64,000 nt of DNA from contig CANMIL010000001.1 in NCBI GenBank assembly GCA_947497895.1, forward strand, positions 744,001-808,000, in the 5' to 3' direction. Origin of the DNA: an uncultured Tenacibaculum sp. (GTDB lineage: Bacteria; Bacteroidota; Bacteroidia; Flavobacteriales; Flavobacteriaceae). The stretch's first letter is position 1; each line of letters begins with the position of its first letter. This document shows, in pieces, positions 45,501-52,632 of the stretch. Position numbers and translations under genes: made by a program. Under the pieces are notes generated by a model. It searched no databases. It was not told where the DNA came from and saw only the letters and a program-made list of their open reading frames with translations.

Positions 45501-48190
45501 TTACTAAAATCATTCACATCAATTACTTTTTGATTTTGATGTAAGCGATGCGTTTGACTTTGTATTGGTAAATTTCTAGAGAACAAAGTTCCATTATTGT
45601 TATTTAAATTGCTTTTGTAAGCATCAGCCTTAATTTGAGCTGCAATTCCTCCTAAATTTAGAGTACTTCTATTAGAACTAACCTGATTATTCTTTCCTAA
45701 ATTCTTTTCGATTACAATCTTATCAAGTTTCAGCAAATATTCCTTAGAATAATCAACATACTCTTCTCCTAAAATTGTTTCTCCTCCCATTGTTGAGTTT
45801 ACACCTTGCTTTACACTGTGACTAGTTTCTAATCGTTCGAAATTACGTCTTATAGCTTGGAGTATTAAAGGATTATCTGCATAAGCTTTTTCATATTCTT
45901 CTTTAGCACCTCTAAGTAATCCAAAATTATAAGTATCTGTAAATTCATAATTTAAATCAGTCCCTAGACCATCTTTGCGTAAATCCTTAACAAAATACGC
46001 TATTTGGTTACGAGAAACTATTTTATCCAAATAATAAATATCCTTTCTCCCTTGCATGAAATGACCTGCATCGGCCTTATCAACATCATTCTCATTATAT
46101 GTAGAATACCTTCGATAATTTTTATTATCAGTAATACTATTATCAACACCAATTAAATCACTATCTGCATAAGGAGTTCGCCATGAGTAGGCATTTGACC
46201 AATGTCCATGATCTAAGCGTAACCAGTACCCCAAATCATCCTCATCAGGATAATTGTTCCCGTTATCTATATAATCAGGACCAGTAATTGCCGTTAACAA
46301 CCAATGTGTTGCATAAGGGGTCGCTGTTCTTTTTGAATTTGAATTCAATCCACTTACATTTAAACCTTCATCAATTTCGATAAAATTGTGTTCAATTTTT
46401 TCATACTGATATACAGGCTGGGCAAAGTGATACGTTTTACCATCAGGAGCCGTAATTTTATAACCTCCTATTCCATCGCCTACGTACCCCAAGTTACTTT
46501 GCCTAGATAAAATATTATTATCATTGTAAACGGTATTCGGAATCAACATTAACGACGGGTCAGCGTCCAATTGTTTATTAGTAAACACTTCAACATAACT
46601 TCCCATTTTTGGACGTCCTGTATAAGATCTATCTTTACTTACAAAATCAGATAAACTTACCCCTGTTGTATTTGAGCTGCTTTTTAAACTTCCTGAAACA
46701 TTAACTACATCCGTAACTTGACCATCAAAGGCAAAATGGAAATTATTATCATTCAATTTCTTATTTGTTGCCAATGTAGGAGAGTATTGACCAGTACTGC
46801 TATTTCTTACCATAGAATTATGATAAAAAACCTTCATCTTGTTTATTGATTTACAAACATTAACACCAAAAGGAGGTATCTGATAGCATACCTGTTCATT
46901 GGATGTATTATCACCCTCAAAACCCTCTCCTATCAATACGGTATTTTCACCTACTATTGGCGAAAGATTACCGCTAATACCACTAGCATTTACTCCATAA
47001 TTATCATAACCTGCAAATGTAAAATTCAACTTTTCAATAGCATTTCTATAATCTGAAATAAAGTCTGCCTCAACTTGAGGTATTTCTTGATCATATGTAT
47101 CTCCGTAATAATTTCTTCTCTGTAAATCTTCGAAAGTGCTAAAATATAATGAGCCATCGTTTCGTTCATTAAGGTCTCTTTCAAAAACATCCGCTTTAGT
47201 TAAAGAGTTTTCAGATTGGTAGAGACTACCAAAACCATATCTGTTTAGTCCTTTCTTTGAAGAAATTTTTTGTCTTTGGTAGCCGAATCCAAAATTAAAA
47301 ATCCAAATATTAATTGGAATATAAAATCCACTTGTACTAATACTCATATCTCCAGCACTAAAACTTCCGATACTTCCACCACCGCCAGCACTCACTTTAT
47401 TTTTTCCCGTTTTATTATTACCTCCTCCAATAGAATACCCTGCTCCAAAGCCATTTCCTGAAACGGAAACCCCTAAACCTGCTGTTAAACCATTCTTGCT
47501 AAAACCAGCACTGGCTCCAACTGATGTCCCTCCACCGTTCGTATTACCACTGATAGAAAGACTTCCTCCAAAACCATTAGAGCTTCCTCCAGGTGCATCA
47601 AACGCATCTTTAAAACCTAAACCTTCTGTTAAAATATTTGTATTTAGCCCTACACTATAATTACCGTTAGTATCCATAGATGCCGATATAGGCCCAATAG
47701 AAGCCGACACCGAACCTGACAAGGATTTGTTCGACCCCCAAGACAAACCTACACCAACTGATGCGGCTTTTCCAAACCCTACACCAACGTCAACAGAATA
47801 AGATTCAGTTTCAAAATAATAATACCTAAACTTCATACTTCTCCCTTTATTCCAGTCGTCTGGAGTAGATACAACTCCTCTAGAAATAGAACCTGTATTA
47901 ATATTCCATCCTAGTCCAACCCAAGAAGCATCCATTTCCATTGGTATTCCTGCATGGTAAGATAGGGTTACTGGAAAACCATCAACTTCCAATAACGGTA
48001 ATACATAAGACATATCACCAGATGATAAGTTTACCATATCGGTTGCATTTACTGGTTCAAAGCCTGATGCTTCAGGGGCGTTTGGTCCATTATTGTTTGC
48101 ATATAATGCGTTATAAGGCATTATGGTACTCAAAAAATTGAGCAGAAAGAAAACAGCAATTGTTTTTCTGGTGAGTTTATTCTTTATCAT
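42584..48190 (-). CDS. Giant exported TcB/SpvB-like partner of RHS protein 2
   Basis: 1,868 residues with a signal peptide (IAVFFLLNFLSTIMPYNALYA). It shares the N-terminal pattern of its paralogue: GPNAPEASGFEPVNATDMVN, LPLLEVDGFPVTLSYHAGIP, ASWVGLGWNINTGSISRGV. A Gly/Ser/Asn-rich alternating region covers about 120-290 (GGSLSISGNTNGGGTSVGAS), then a hydrophobic strand IPINIWIFNFGFGYQ. Middle segments TYHFAQPVYQYEKIEH and PYATHWLLTAITGPDYI align with the paralogue. The end carries a YD-type repeat (FKYDKAGRLCRTYKEV) and a cysteine-rich tail (SSANCNCCDN) missing from the paralogue. It ends 10 bases before the RHS gene. Overall similarity to the paralogue is clear but far below that of the operon heads. 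Confidence 0.85.
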   Translation of the reverse strand: MIKNKLTRKTIAVFFLLNFLSTIMPYNALYANNNGPNAPEASGFEPVNATDMVNLSSGDMSYVLPLLEVDGFPVTLSYHAGIPMEMDASWVGLGWNINTGSISRGVVSTPDDWNKGRSMKFRYYYFETESYSVDVGVGFGKAASVGVGLSWGSNKSLSGSVSASIGPISASMDTNGNYSVGLNTNILTEGLGFKDAFDAPGGSSNGFGGSLSISGNTNGGGTSVGASAGFSKNGLTAGLGVSVSGNGFGAGYSIGGGNNKTGKNKVSAGGGGSIGSFSAGDMSISTSGFYIPINIWIFNFGFGYQRQKISSKKGLNRYGFGSLYQSENSLTKADVFERDLNERNDGSLYFSTFEDLQRRNYYGDTYDQEIPQVEADFISDYRNAIEKLNFTFAGYDNYGVNASGISGNLSPIVGENTVLIGEGFEGDNTSNEQVCYQIPPFGVNVCKSINKMKVFYHNSMVRNSSTGQYSPTLATNKKLNDNNFHFAFDGQVTDVVNVSGSLKSSSNTTGVSLSDFVSKDRSYTGRPKMGSYVEVFTNKQLDADPSLMLIPNTVYNDNNILSRQSNLGYVGDGIGGYKITAPDGKTYHFAQPVYQYEKIEHNFIEIDEGLNVSGLNSNSKRTATPYATHWLLTAITGPDYIDNGNNYPDEDDLGYWLRLDHGHWSNAYSWRTPYADSDLIGVDNSITDNKNYRRYSTYNENDVDKADAGHFMQGRKDIYYLDKIVSRNQIAYFVKDLRKDGLGTDLNYEFTDTYNFGLLRGAKEEYEKAYADNPLILQAIRRNFERLETSHSVKQGVNSTMGGETILGEEYVDYSKEYLLKLDKIVIEKNLGKNNQVSSNRSTLNLGGIAAQIKADAYKSNLNNNNGTLFSRNLPIQSQTHRLHQNQKVIDVNDFSNYDYSKALKVIKFSYDYQLAKKTPNTTHTNKNTEGKLTLTQVQNFGRGTVNGANESQLYDYMPPYQFSYKRGTTNEVVFDEGNKPRKIGDSLNLYNKRDSWGFIEGNDTHGKTLADSWSLNRIQTPQGSVIDIDYEEDDYHVEAFSRRYWDNNLKFKFVKNVINGVDNFTIYVKNDNGSAYADFSKYFSVGDRVYLDLWLNLAHDNPGWDSGLRRAKIDLNVNRDICTVHSINGSNELVLKTKGNAINNDIICGYSREFARPTWVLNNYFSKSAGVPNVSQGHVNKNRGACLSKNDVPDLNNHTLTYKLLATKSPTGNSGGGLKVTKITVNDDAGAKYETSYNYNAPVNGTGVGLTSRSSGITSFYPVYGTKFVPYQNELPGPGVMYEWVTMEAKGYDAAGRSLPTEKTRYHFYTLQPNFHIFDPNFEMKDKDGEILFKATVQNKNISQPYVTAKDINIEKNLAKIGQLISIEKFNTEGQLMNKTVNSYGNKQGSFKETFNSMKSVYKYHYPDEGDDQHKYLHRQLKGRFLSLSSKTEHGKVLNKVSTTTPYGTSSIEYENPDPYLGTYRTSVRSMADGSIVKETKIPAYEVYPEMGSKKVNTTNRNMLTQEAMHINSVAVGEGSSRIMKTTSASVTTWNKEWTYRNEVGVESSPTNDSEKIWRKHKNFVWKGSLDEDGTYGRLLSKYDFKWGLDATQTNEEWQNVSEITRYTNYSLPIETRDINDNYASSKMAEGFSKVIAGGNARYTEMYASGAEHVFNNNQFDGEVEGANYRDNTHVHTGNYAVKLTDASQKGFKVQAMSGLNDKDFTKDLRPGKYKVSAWVYNGVKLQNSFDLMVGTVAKKPDEILQAGTWALCNYYIDILPNTNTEIYFRNNNYSYGIYIDDFRMHPIVSSMNTYVYNQTTDELQFILDGNNLATEFKYDKAGRLCRTYKEVVNQGQQRGGFKLVNEYKYQYKNNTSSSANCNCCDN

Positions 48191-48217
48191 AATTACGGTG
48201 TTACACTATTATACTTT

Positions 48218-48452
48218 TTTTGAGGTTTCTAACGAACGTTCGAAATGACTCTTATTTTCTTTATTATTGTTTGATTCAGATTTGTCAATATCAAATATGA
48301 ATCTTATTTATTGTTTTTTTTCTATTTAGATTTCTCATAGTCATTCAACAATGACATCTGGTCTATTCTTAGATTTCTCATTACCATTCGAAATGACAAC
48401 TGGTTTATTGAAATCTACATTTAGATTTCTCGCTAATGCTCGAAATGAAACT
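48218..48452. repeat. Cluster of degenerate TTTCTC..TCGAAATGA repeats
   Basis: Four diverged copies of a short unit (AGATTTCTC, 4-8 variable bases, then TCGAAATGAC or a close form) lie near 48222-48242, 48333-48358, 48380-48402 and 48428-48452, between the lipoprotein and the giant partner gene of unit 2. Unit 1 lacks them at the equivalent place (35451-35662). Similar units are scattered in marine flavobacterial genomes to my knowledge. Confidence 0.55.
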
Positions 48453-48453
48453 T

Positions 48454-49056
48454 TTATTTAAAATTTATTGTTGGTTCATTTTTTAGCAATTTTGTAGGGA
48501 CTTTGAATTTTACTTCTCCTGTATAAGTTCCTAGATCTCCGATTACTACTGATAAATAGTCTTCATTTAAAAACTTCTCATCTCTAGGATATACAAAAAG
48601 CATGGACGTATTTCTACTCATGCCATACATTCTTGGATATACATAATCTAACAACTCCAAAGTATCTTTTTTAGGAGACAATAGATGTACTTTCTTCCCC
48701 ATACCAAAAGCTAACTCGTTCACCATTGAGCCAAACTCCTGTCTGTTTTTTGGAGTGACACTTAACAGTTCCTTGTTATCTTTTGACATTGACAACGTAA
48801 AATATAAATACTTACGATATTTAGTTCGCAAATCTTCTACTTTATTACTTCCTTTATCATCTCCTAACTCTTGATCTACCAGTAAATCTGTGGGTTTATA
48901 CAACAAGGAAAAGTCATAACCATTTACACTTTTTGTTTGTAAATAATCATGATCTTCATTTCGTATATATTCCCATAATTCTTCCTTCGAATCAAATGAT
49001 TTTGAAGAACAGCCCCAAATACATAAGAGCAATACTATTTTAAATATGCGATTCAC
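48454..49056 (-). CDS. RHS-unit lipoprotein, copy 2
   Basis: 200 residues, GTG start at 49056, lipobox IWGC with Cys16. Nearly identical to the protein at 35663-36265, with substitutions such as RNEDHDYL for RKEDHGYL and DDKGSNKVED for DDKTIDKVED. Most changes are conservative or in loops, and many DNA differences are silent, so the protein appears to be under purifying selection. It lies between the OmpH-like gene (302 bases upstream, with the micro-ORF) and the giant partner (263 bases downstream, with short repeats). Function unknown; co-occurrence in both units argues for a part in RHS assembly or delivery. Confidence 0.8.
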   Translation of the reverse strand: MNRIFKIVLLLCIWGCSSKSFDSKEELWEYIRNEDHDYLQTKSVNGYDFSLLYKPTDLLVDQELGDDKGSNKVEDLRTKYRKYLYFTLSMSKDNKELLSVTPKNRQEFGSMVNELAFGMGKKVHLLSPKKDTLELLDYVYPRMYGMSRNTSMLFVYPRDEKFLNEDYLSVVIGDLGTYTGEVKFKVPTKLLKNEPTINFK

Positions 49057-49067
49057 AACAATATTAT

Positions 49068-49139
49068 TTAATTTTCACTAATGATCGATTTGAGAACTCC
49101 ATCATTGATATTTTCCTTCTCACATTCACATTTTCTCAT
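49068..49139 (-). CDS. 23-residue micro-ORF before the lipoprotein, copy 2
   Basis: ATG at 49139 to TAA at 49068 encodes the same peptide as the frame at 36277-36348, with one silent change. Its conservation may simply reflect the recent duplication or conversion of the whole head region. Confidence 0.35.
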   Translation of the reverse strand: MRKCECEKENINDGVLKSIISEN

Positions 49140-49358
49140 AGTAAATTTTGTTTCTCTTTTTCTTTTTCCATTGATGAAAAAGAAACAAAAAATCTAGTCT
49201 TAACCGTACTTCACTCAAAAATAATCTTCCTTGAATCTAAATTAAAATAACTCGCTATCGTTCAAACAGATTTTAATTCCAACGATTCTCACGTCTTTAT
49301 TTTTGGGTCGTACGCTTAGGTCAACATCCCAATACTGATATTTAGCATCAATTTGGAA

Positions 49359-49895
49359 TTACTTTTCTCCTTCATATTCGGCGTTTAAGCCTTCTAAAAC
49401 TTCTTCGGTTAAATCTGCTGTTTTATCAGCATACATAATATTACCACTTCCACTAGCTCCAAAAATGATTTTATATCCTTTTTTCTTACCAAATTCTTTT
49501 ACGTAATCATTAATATCATTTACCACCGTTTGCGTAGCTTTTTGATCTTCTGATTGAATTTGTTTTTGAATAGCCTGTTGGTAATTATTAATTTGCTGTT
49601 GTTTGTTACTTAGCAATTGTTGTTTTAATTCTAACTCCTTTTTCGAAAACTTAGAACGCTCCTTTTCATACAATTTTAATTCCTTTTGCCAATCTGTTAC
49701 CAAACTATCGACATTAGACTTTAAAACTTTTGCTTTCTTTTCGAATTCTCCACGAACAACTTTTGTTCGCTTATATCCATCTAATAATTTATTCACATCA
49801 ACATACACCAAATCAGATGAATTCTGAGAATAAAAAAATGTTACTAACGAAATTAGGAATGCTAAAATAGCTAAGAGTAATACAATTTTTTTCAT
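49359..49895 (-). CDS. OmpH/Skp-family periplasmic chaperone, RHS unit 2
   Basis: 178 residues, differing from the copy at 36568-37104 at three positions (Leu for Pro in the signal region, Gln for His in the coiled coil, Glu for Gly near the end). N-terminal export signal, Skp-type coiled-coil arms from about 45 to 130 and the closing GYKIIFGASGSGNIMYADKT strand are all present. It is the first gene of the upstream RHS unit and follows the terminator of the sugar permease gene. A dedicated periplasmic holdase for the >1,400-residue exported RHS proteins is the simplest reading, but general OmpH function is not excluded. Confidence 0.88.
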   Translation of the reverse strand: MKKIVLLLAILAFLISLVTFFYSQNSSDLVYVDVNKLLDGYKRTKVVRGEFEKKAKVLKSNVDSLVTDWQKELKLYEKERSKFSKKELELKQQLLSNKQQQINNYQQAIQKQIQSEDQKATQTVVNDINDYVKEFGKKKGYKIIFGASGSGNIMYADKTADLTEEVLEGLNAEYEGEK

Positions 49896-49951
49896 TTTTT
49901 AATATAGTAATAAGTAAATTATCTTTCTTTTGTTTCAATTTTTCTATACGG

Positions 49952-49959
49952 CAAAACTA
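49952..49959 (-). promoter_or_regulatory. -7 element for RHS unit 2
   Basis: On the minus strand TAGTTTTG fits TAnnTTTG and lies 57 bases before the OmpH-like ATG, the same distance as in unit 1 although the flanking sequence is not conserved. No clear -33 TTTG was found. Confidence 0.45.
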
Positions 49960-50044
49960 TATTATTTATATGAATTTAAAAAATTCTTTTAACATAATTT
50001 TTAGTAATTTATGCAAAGTGAAGTATCCAACCTTAATAACTAAG

Positions 50045-50072
50045 ATACCAAGGACTTAATCATCCTTGGCAT
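50045..50072 (-). terminator. Terminator-like hairpin after the sugar permease
   Basis: ATGCCAAGGA and TCCTTGGTAT pair on the minus strand around an 8-base loop, 11 bases past the permease stop. The following sequence is only moderately T-rich. Confidence 0.65.
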
Positions 50073-50083
50073 CATTTATAAAT

Positions 50084-51394
50084 TTAATGCTGTTTTTTCA
50101 CCTTACTCTTCCCATAAAACCAGATATATCCATAACAAAGGATTACTAAGACAAAGGCTAATTTAAAACCTATGTTATCCGTTAACAATCCATATAAAGG
50201 AGGAATAATAGCTCCTCCAACAATCATAGTACATAAAACACCAGAAGCCTGAGGTTTTAAATCATCCAAACCATCAATTGCCAGTGTAAAGATTGTTGGA
50301 AACATAATAGAATTAAACAATCCTACAGCTAAGATCGTCCACATAGCAACAAAACCTGAAGTGTTCATGGATATTAAAATCAAAGCAAGAGCTCCAATAG
50401 CAAAACTCATTAATACTTTTGCTGGAGCGATAACTTTAGTTAAATAAGCTCCAATAAACCTTCCAACCATTGCTCCTGACCAATAAAAAGTTACGAAGGC
50501 TCCTACTATTGCTTTATTATCAACGGTTCCAAGATCTGCATTTAATAGGGTTTCTGAAATTCCTTTCATAAAAGCATTATTTTTTATGGCTTCGAACAAA
50601 TTCATATCCATAAAATAGTTCACCAAGTAACTTCCTATCGACACCTCAGCTCCTACATAGACAAAAATCCCGATAGCTCCCATCATTAGTGATTTATTCG
50701 AAAGTAATTTTGCATATCCTCCATTTGGAACTTTTTCTAATAACTTTGGAAGTTTTACAAAAACAAATATTAACGCTAATACAATTATAAAGCCCGCAAT
50801 ACCAATAAAAGGGGTTTGTACAGCTTCTGCTTCTGCCAATAAATATTGTTCTTTTGCTGTTTCCGATAACGCTGCAATTTCATCTTTAGACTTGACCTTA
50901 TCACTTAAAATTAACATAGCTCCAATGGCAGGTGCTATAGCCGTTCCTAAAGAATTAAAAGCTTGTGATAGATTTAAACGGCTACTTGCGCCTTCCTCAG
51001 AACCTAAAACGGCAACATAAGGATTAGCTGCAACTTGAAGAATTGTAATTCCTCCTGCCAAAACAAAATAAGCTAACATGAAAATTCCAAAAACTCGATA
51101 AGATGCCGCTGGATAAAACAATAAACATCCTATAGCCATGGTAGATAATCCTAATATGATTCCTTTTTTATATCCAATTCTAGCTAGAATGTATCCCGCA
51201 GGAATGGATAATAAAAAATACGCTCCAAAAAATGCAAACTGGACCAAACCAGCTTCAAAATACGAAAGTGTAAATAGTTCTCGTATTCTAGGAATTAAAG
51301 AATCTACTAAAACAGTTATGAATCCCCATAGGAAAAATAATGATGTTAAAAAGATAAATGCCTTTTGATAGGATTTATTAGTTGATGTAGTCAT
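50084..51394 (-). CDS. FucP/NagP-type sugar MFS permease
   Basis: 436 residues with 12 hydrophobic segments. FLTSLFFLWGFITVLVDSLI, the RIGYKKGIILGL loop, GGITILQVAANPYVAVLG and SRLNLSQAFNSLGTAIAP are signatures of the fucose-galactose-glucose/H+ symporter family, which includes FucP and the GlcNAc permease NagP. It imports a monosaccharide across the inner membrane by proton symport. Its place 12 bases after the glycosylasparaginase gene and downstream of GH92 suggests GlcNAc or mannose released from N-glycans (inference). Confidence 0.9.
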   Translation of the reverse strand: MTTSTNKSYQKAFIFLTSLFFLWGFITVLVDSLIPRIRELFTLSYFEAGLVQFAFFGAYFLLSIPAGYILARIGYKKGIILGLSTMAIGCLLFYPAASYRVFGIFMLAYFVLAGGITILQVAANPYVAVLGSEEGASSRLNLSQAFNSLGTAIAPAIGAMLILSDKVKSKDEIAALSETAKEQYLLAEAEAVQTPFIGIAGFIIVLALIFVFVKLPKLLEKVPNGGYAKLLSNKSLMMGAIGIFVYVGAEVSIGSYLVNYFMDMNLFEAIKNNAFMKGISETLLNADLGTVDNKAIVGAFVTFYWSGAMVGRFIGAYLTKVIAPAKVLMSFAIGALALILISMNTSGFVAMWTILAVGLFNSIMFPTIFTLAIDGLDDLKPQASGVLCTMIVGGAIIPPLYGLLTDNIGFKLAFVLVILCYGYIWFYGKSKVKKQH

Positions 51395-51406
51395 AGTTAA
51401 TTAGCG

Positions 51407-52420
51407 TTATTGTTTTCTATTTAAAATGAAGTCTGATTTAATGTTTTTGTTTTCTTTGTTTTTATAAATATTGTAACTAAACCATTCGTGAATTGAATAG
51501 GCTCCAGTTTCACCTTTTTTATTCACCGCAATATAACCAACTTGAAAGTTTTTATAATCACTATTCGGTTTATTTACGATTCTAGCAATCGCTTCTTCGC
51601 AAGCTTCTTGCGGAGATTTTCCTTGTCTCATCAATTCTACGATCAAAAAACTACCCACAGTTTTTAAGACCTCTTCTCCCAAACCTGTTGCTGCGGCTCC
51701 TCCAATTTCGTTATCTACAAAAAGTCCTCCCCCAATAATCGGAGAATCACCAACTCTTCCTGCCATTTTATAGGCCAATCCACTTGTAGTACAAGCCCCA
51801 GAAATATCACCATTATTATCAATAGCCAACATACCAATGGTATCGTGATTCTCTATATTGATAATTGGTTTGTATTCCGATTTTTCCTTCCACTTTTCCC
51901 AAGCTTTTCTTGAGGCTTCTGTTAACAAATCTTCTCTCTCGAAGCCTTGCGATACAGCAAACTGCTCCGCTCCTTCTCCAACAAGCATCACATGAGGAGT
52001 ATCTTCCATAACTTTTCTCGCTACAGAAATTACATGTTTAATATTTTTCACACACAATACAGCACCATAATTCCCTTTCTCATCCATGATACATGCATCC
52101 AACGTAACATTTCCATCTCTATCAGGTAATCCACCTTTTCCAACAGATTGTCCTTCTTCGTTCGCTTCCTCTATCCGACAACCTTCTTCTACTGCTTCCA
52201 AAGCTGAACCTCCTCTTTCCAACACCTTAGCGGCTGTTTCAACTGCTAATGGCGTGTTCCAAGTTGCAATAACTAATGGTTTAATTACAGCTGAAGTTCC
52301 TTTTTGTTCGTTTTGAGTTTTATTTGACTCTTGCTCTGTTTTGCAAGCTAATATGGATGAAGCAGCTATAATTCCTAATCCGGATACTGATGCCTTTTGT
52401 AAAAACTTCCTTCGTTTCAT
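51407..52420 (-). CDS. N4-(beta-N-acetylglucosaminyl)-L-asparaginase (glycosylasparaginase)
   Basis: 337 residues. It is an Ntn-hydrolase that splits the GlcNAc-Asn bond, the last step in N-glycoprotein breakdown. The self-processing site is NHDTIGML, with Thr194 becoming the N-terminal nucleophile of the beta chain, followed by AYKMAGRVGDSPIIGGGLF and AAATGLGEEVLKTVG, matching the Elizabethkingia enzyme known from structural work. The N-terminus MKRRKFLQKASVSGLGIIAA has a twin-arginine (RRKFLQ) signal with a Cys (ILAC) lipobox-like end, so it is exported folded and perhaps lipid-anchored. Transcribed with the permease downstream and probably with GH92 upstream. Confidence 0.93.
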   Translation of the reverse strand: MKRRKFLQKASVSGLGIIAASSILACKTEQESNKTQNEQKGTSAVIKPLVIATWNTPLAVETAAKVLERGGSALEAVEEGCRIEEANEEGQSVGKGGLPDRDGNVTLDACIMDEKGNYGAVLCVKNIKHVISVARKVMEDTPHVMLVGEGAEQFAVSQGFEREDLLTEASRKAWEKWKEKSEYKPIINIENHDTIGMLAIDNNGDISGACTTSGLAYKMAGRVGDSPIIGGGLFVDNEIGGAAATGLGEEVLKTVGSFLIVELMRQGKSPQEACEEAIARIVNKPNSDYKNFQVGYIAVNKKGETGAYSIHEWFSYNIYKNKENKNIKSDFILNRKQ

Positions 52421-52482
52421 TTGTTTGTTTGTTTCTTAAGTATTTTAATAAGGTTTAATGTATGTTATAGTTACCTTTTAAT

Positions 52483-52545
52483 GTCAGTTCGAGTGTTTTT
52501 TATGAAGTGATAACGAAATAAAAAATGTATCGAGAACAGGACTCG
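52483..52545. repeat. REP-like interspersed repeat
   Basis: Starts GTCAGTTCGAGTGTTTT and ends AATGTATCGAGAACAGG, with weakly complementary ends, within the 212-bp gap between the GH92 and glycosylasparaginase genes. Part of it recurs reversed at 21300-21352. Non-coding. Confidence 0.5.
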
Positions 52546-52632
52546 TTTCTAAAAAACTACTTCTCAAAAAATTATTTATCATTTCGATTACAGACAGCCT
52601 CTTCTAGCTTTTCAAGGTGATGAATCCCTTGG

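Larger units (their letters stand above)
48454..49895 (-). repeat. Duplicated operon head, copy 2 (1,442 bp)
   Basis: Collinear with 35663-37104 (offset exactly 12,791 bp, no net indel), covering the OmpH-like gene, the intergenic micro-ORF region and the lipoprotein gene. Similarity stops right at the gene ends. Confidence 0.9.

Noticed and set aside
48218..48452. CRISPR array
   Set aside because: Units are short, irregularly spaced and diverged, with no constant spacer length and no cas genes.
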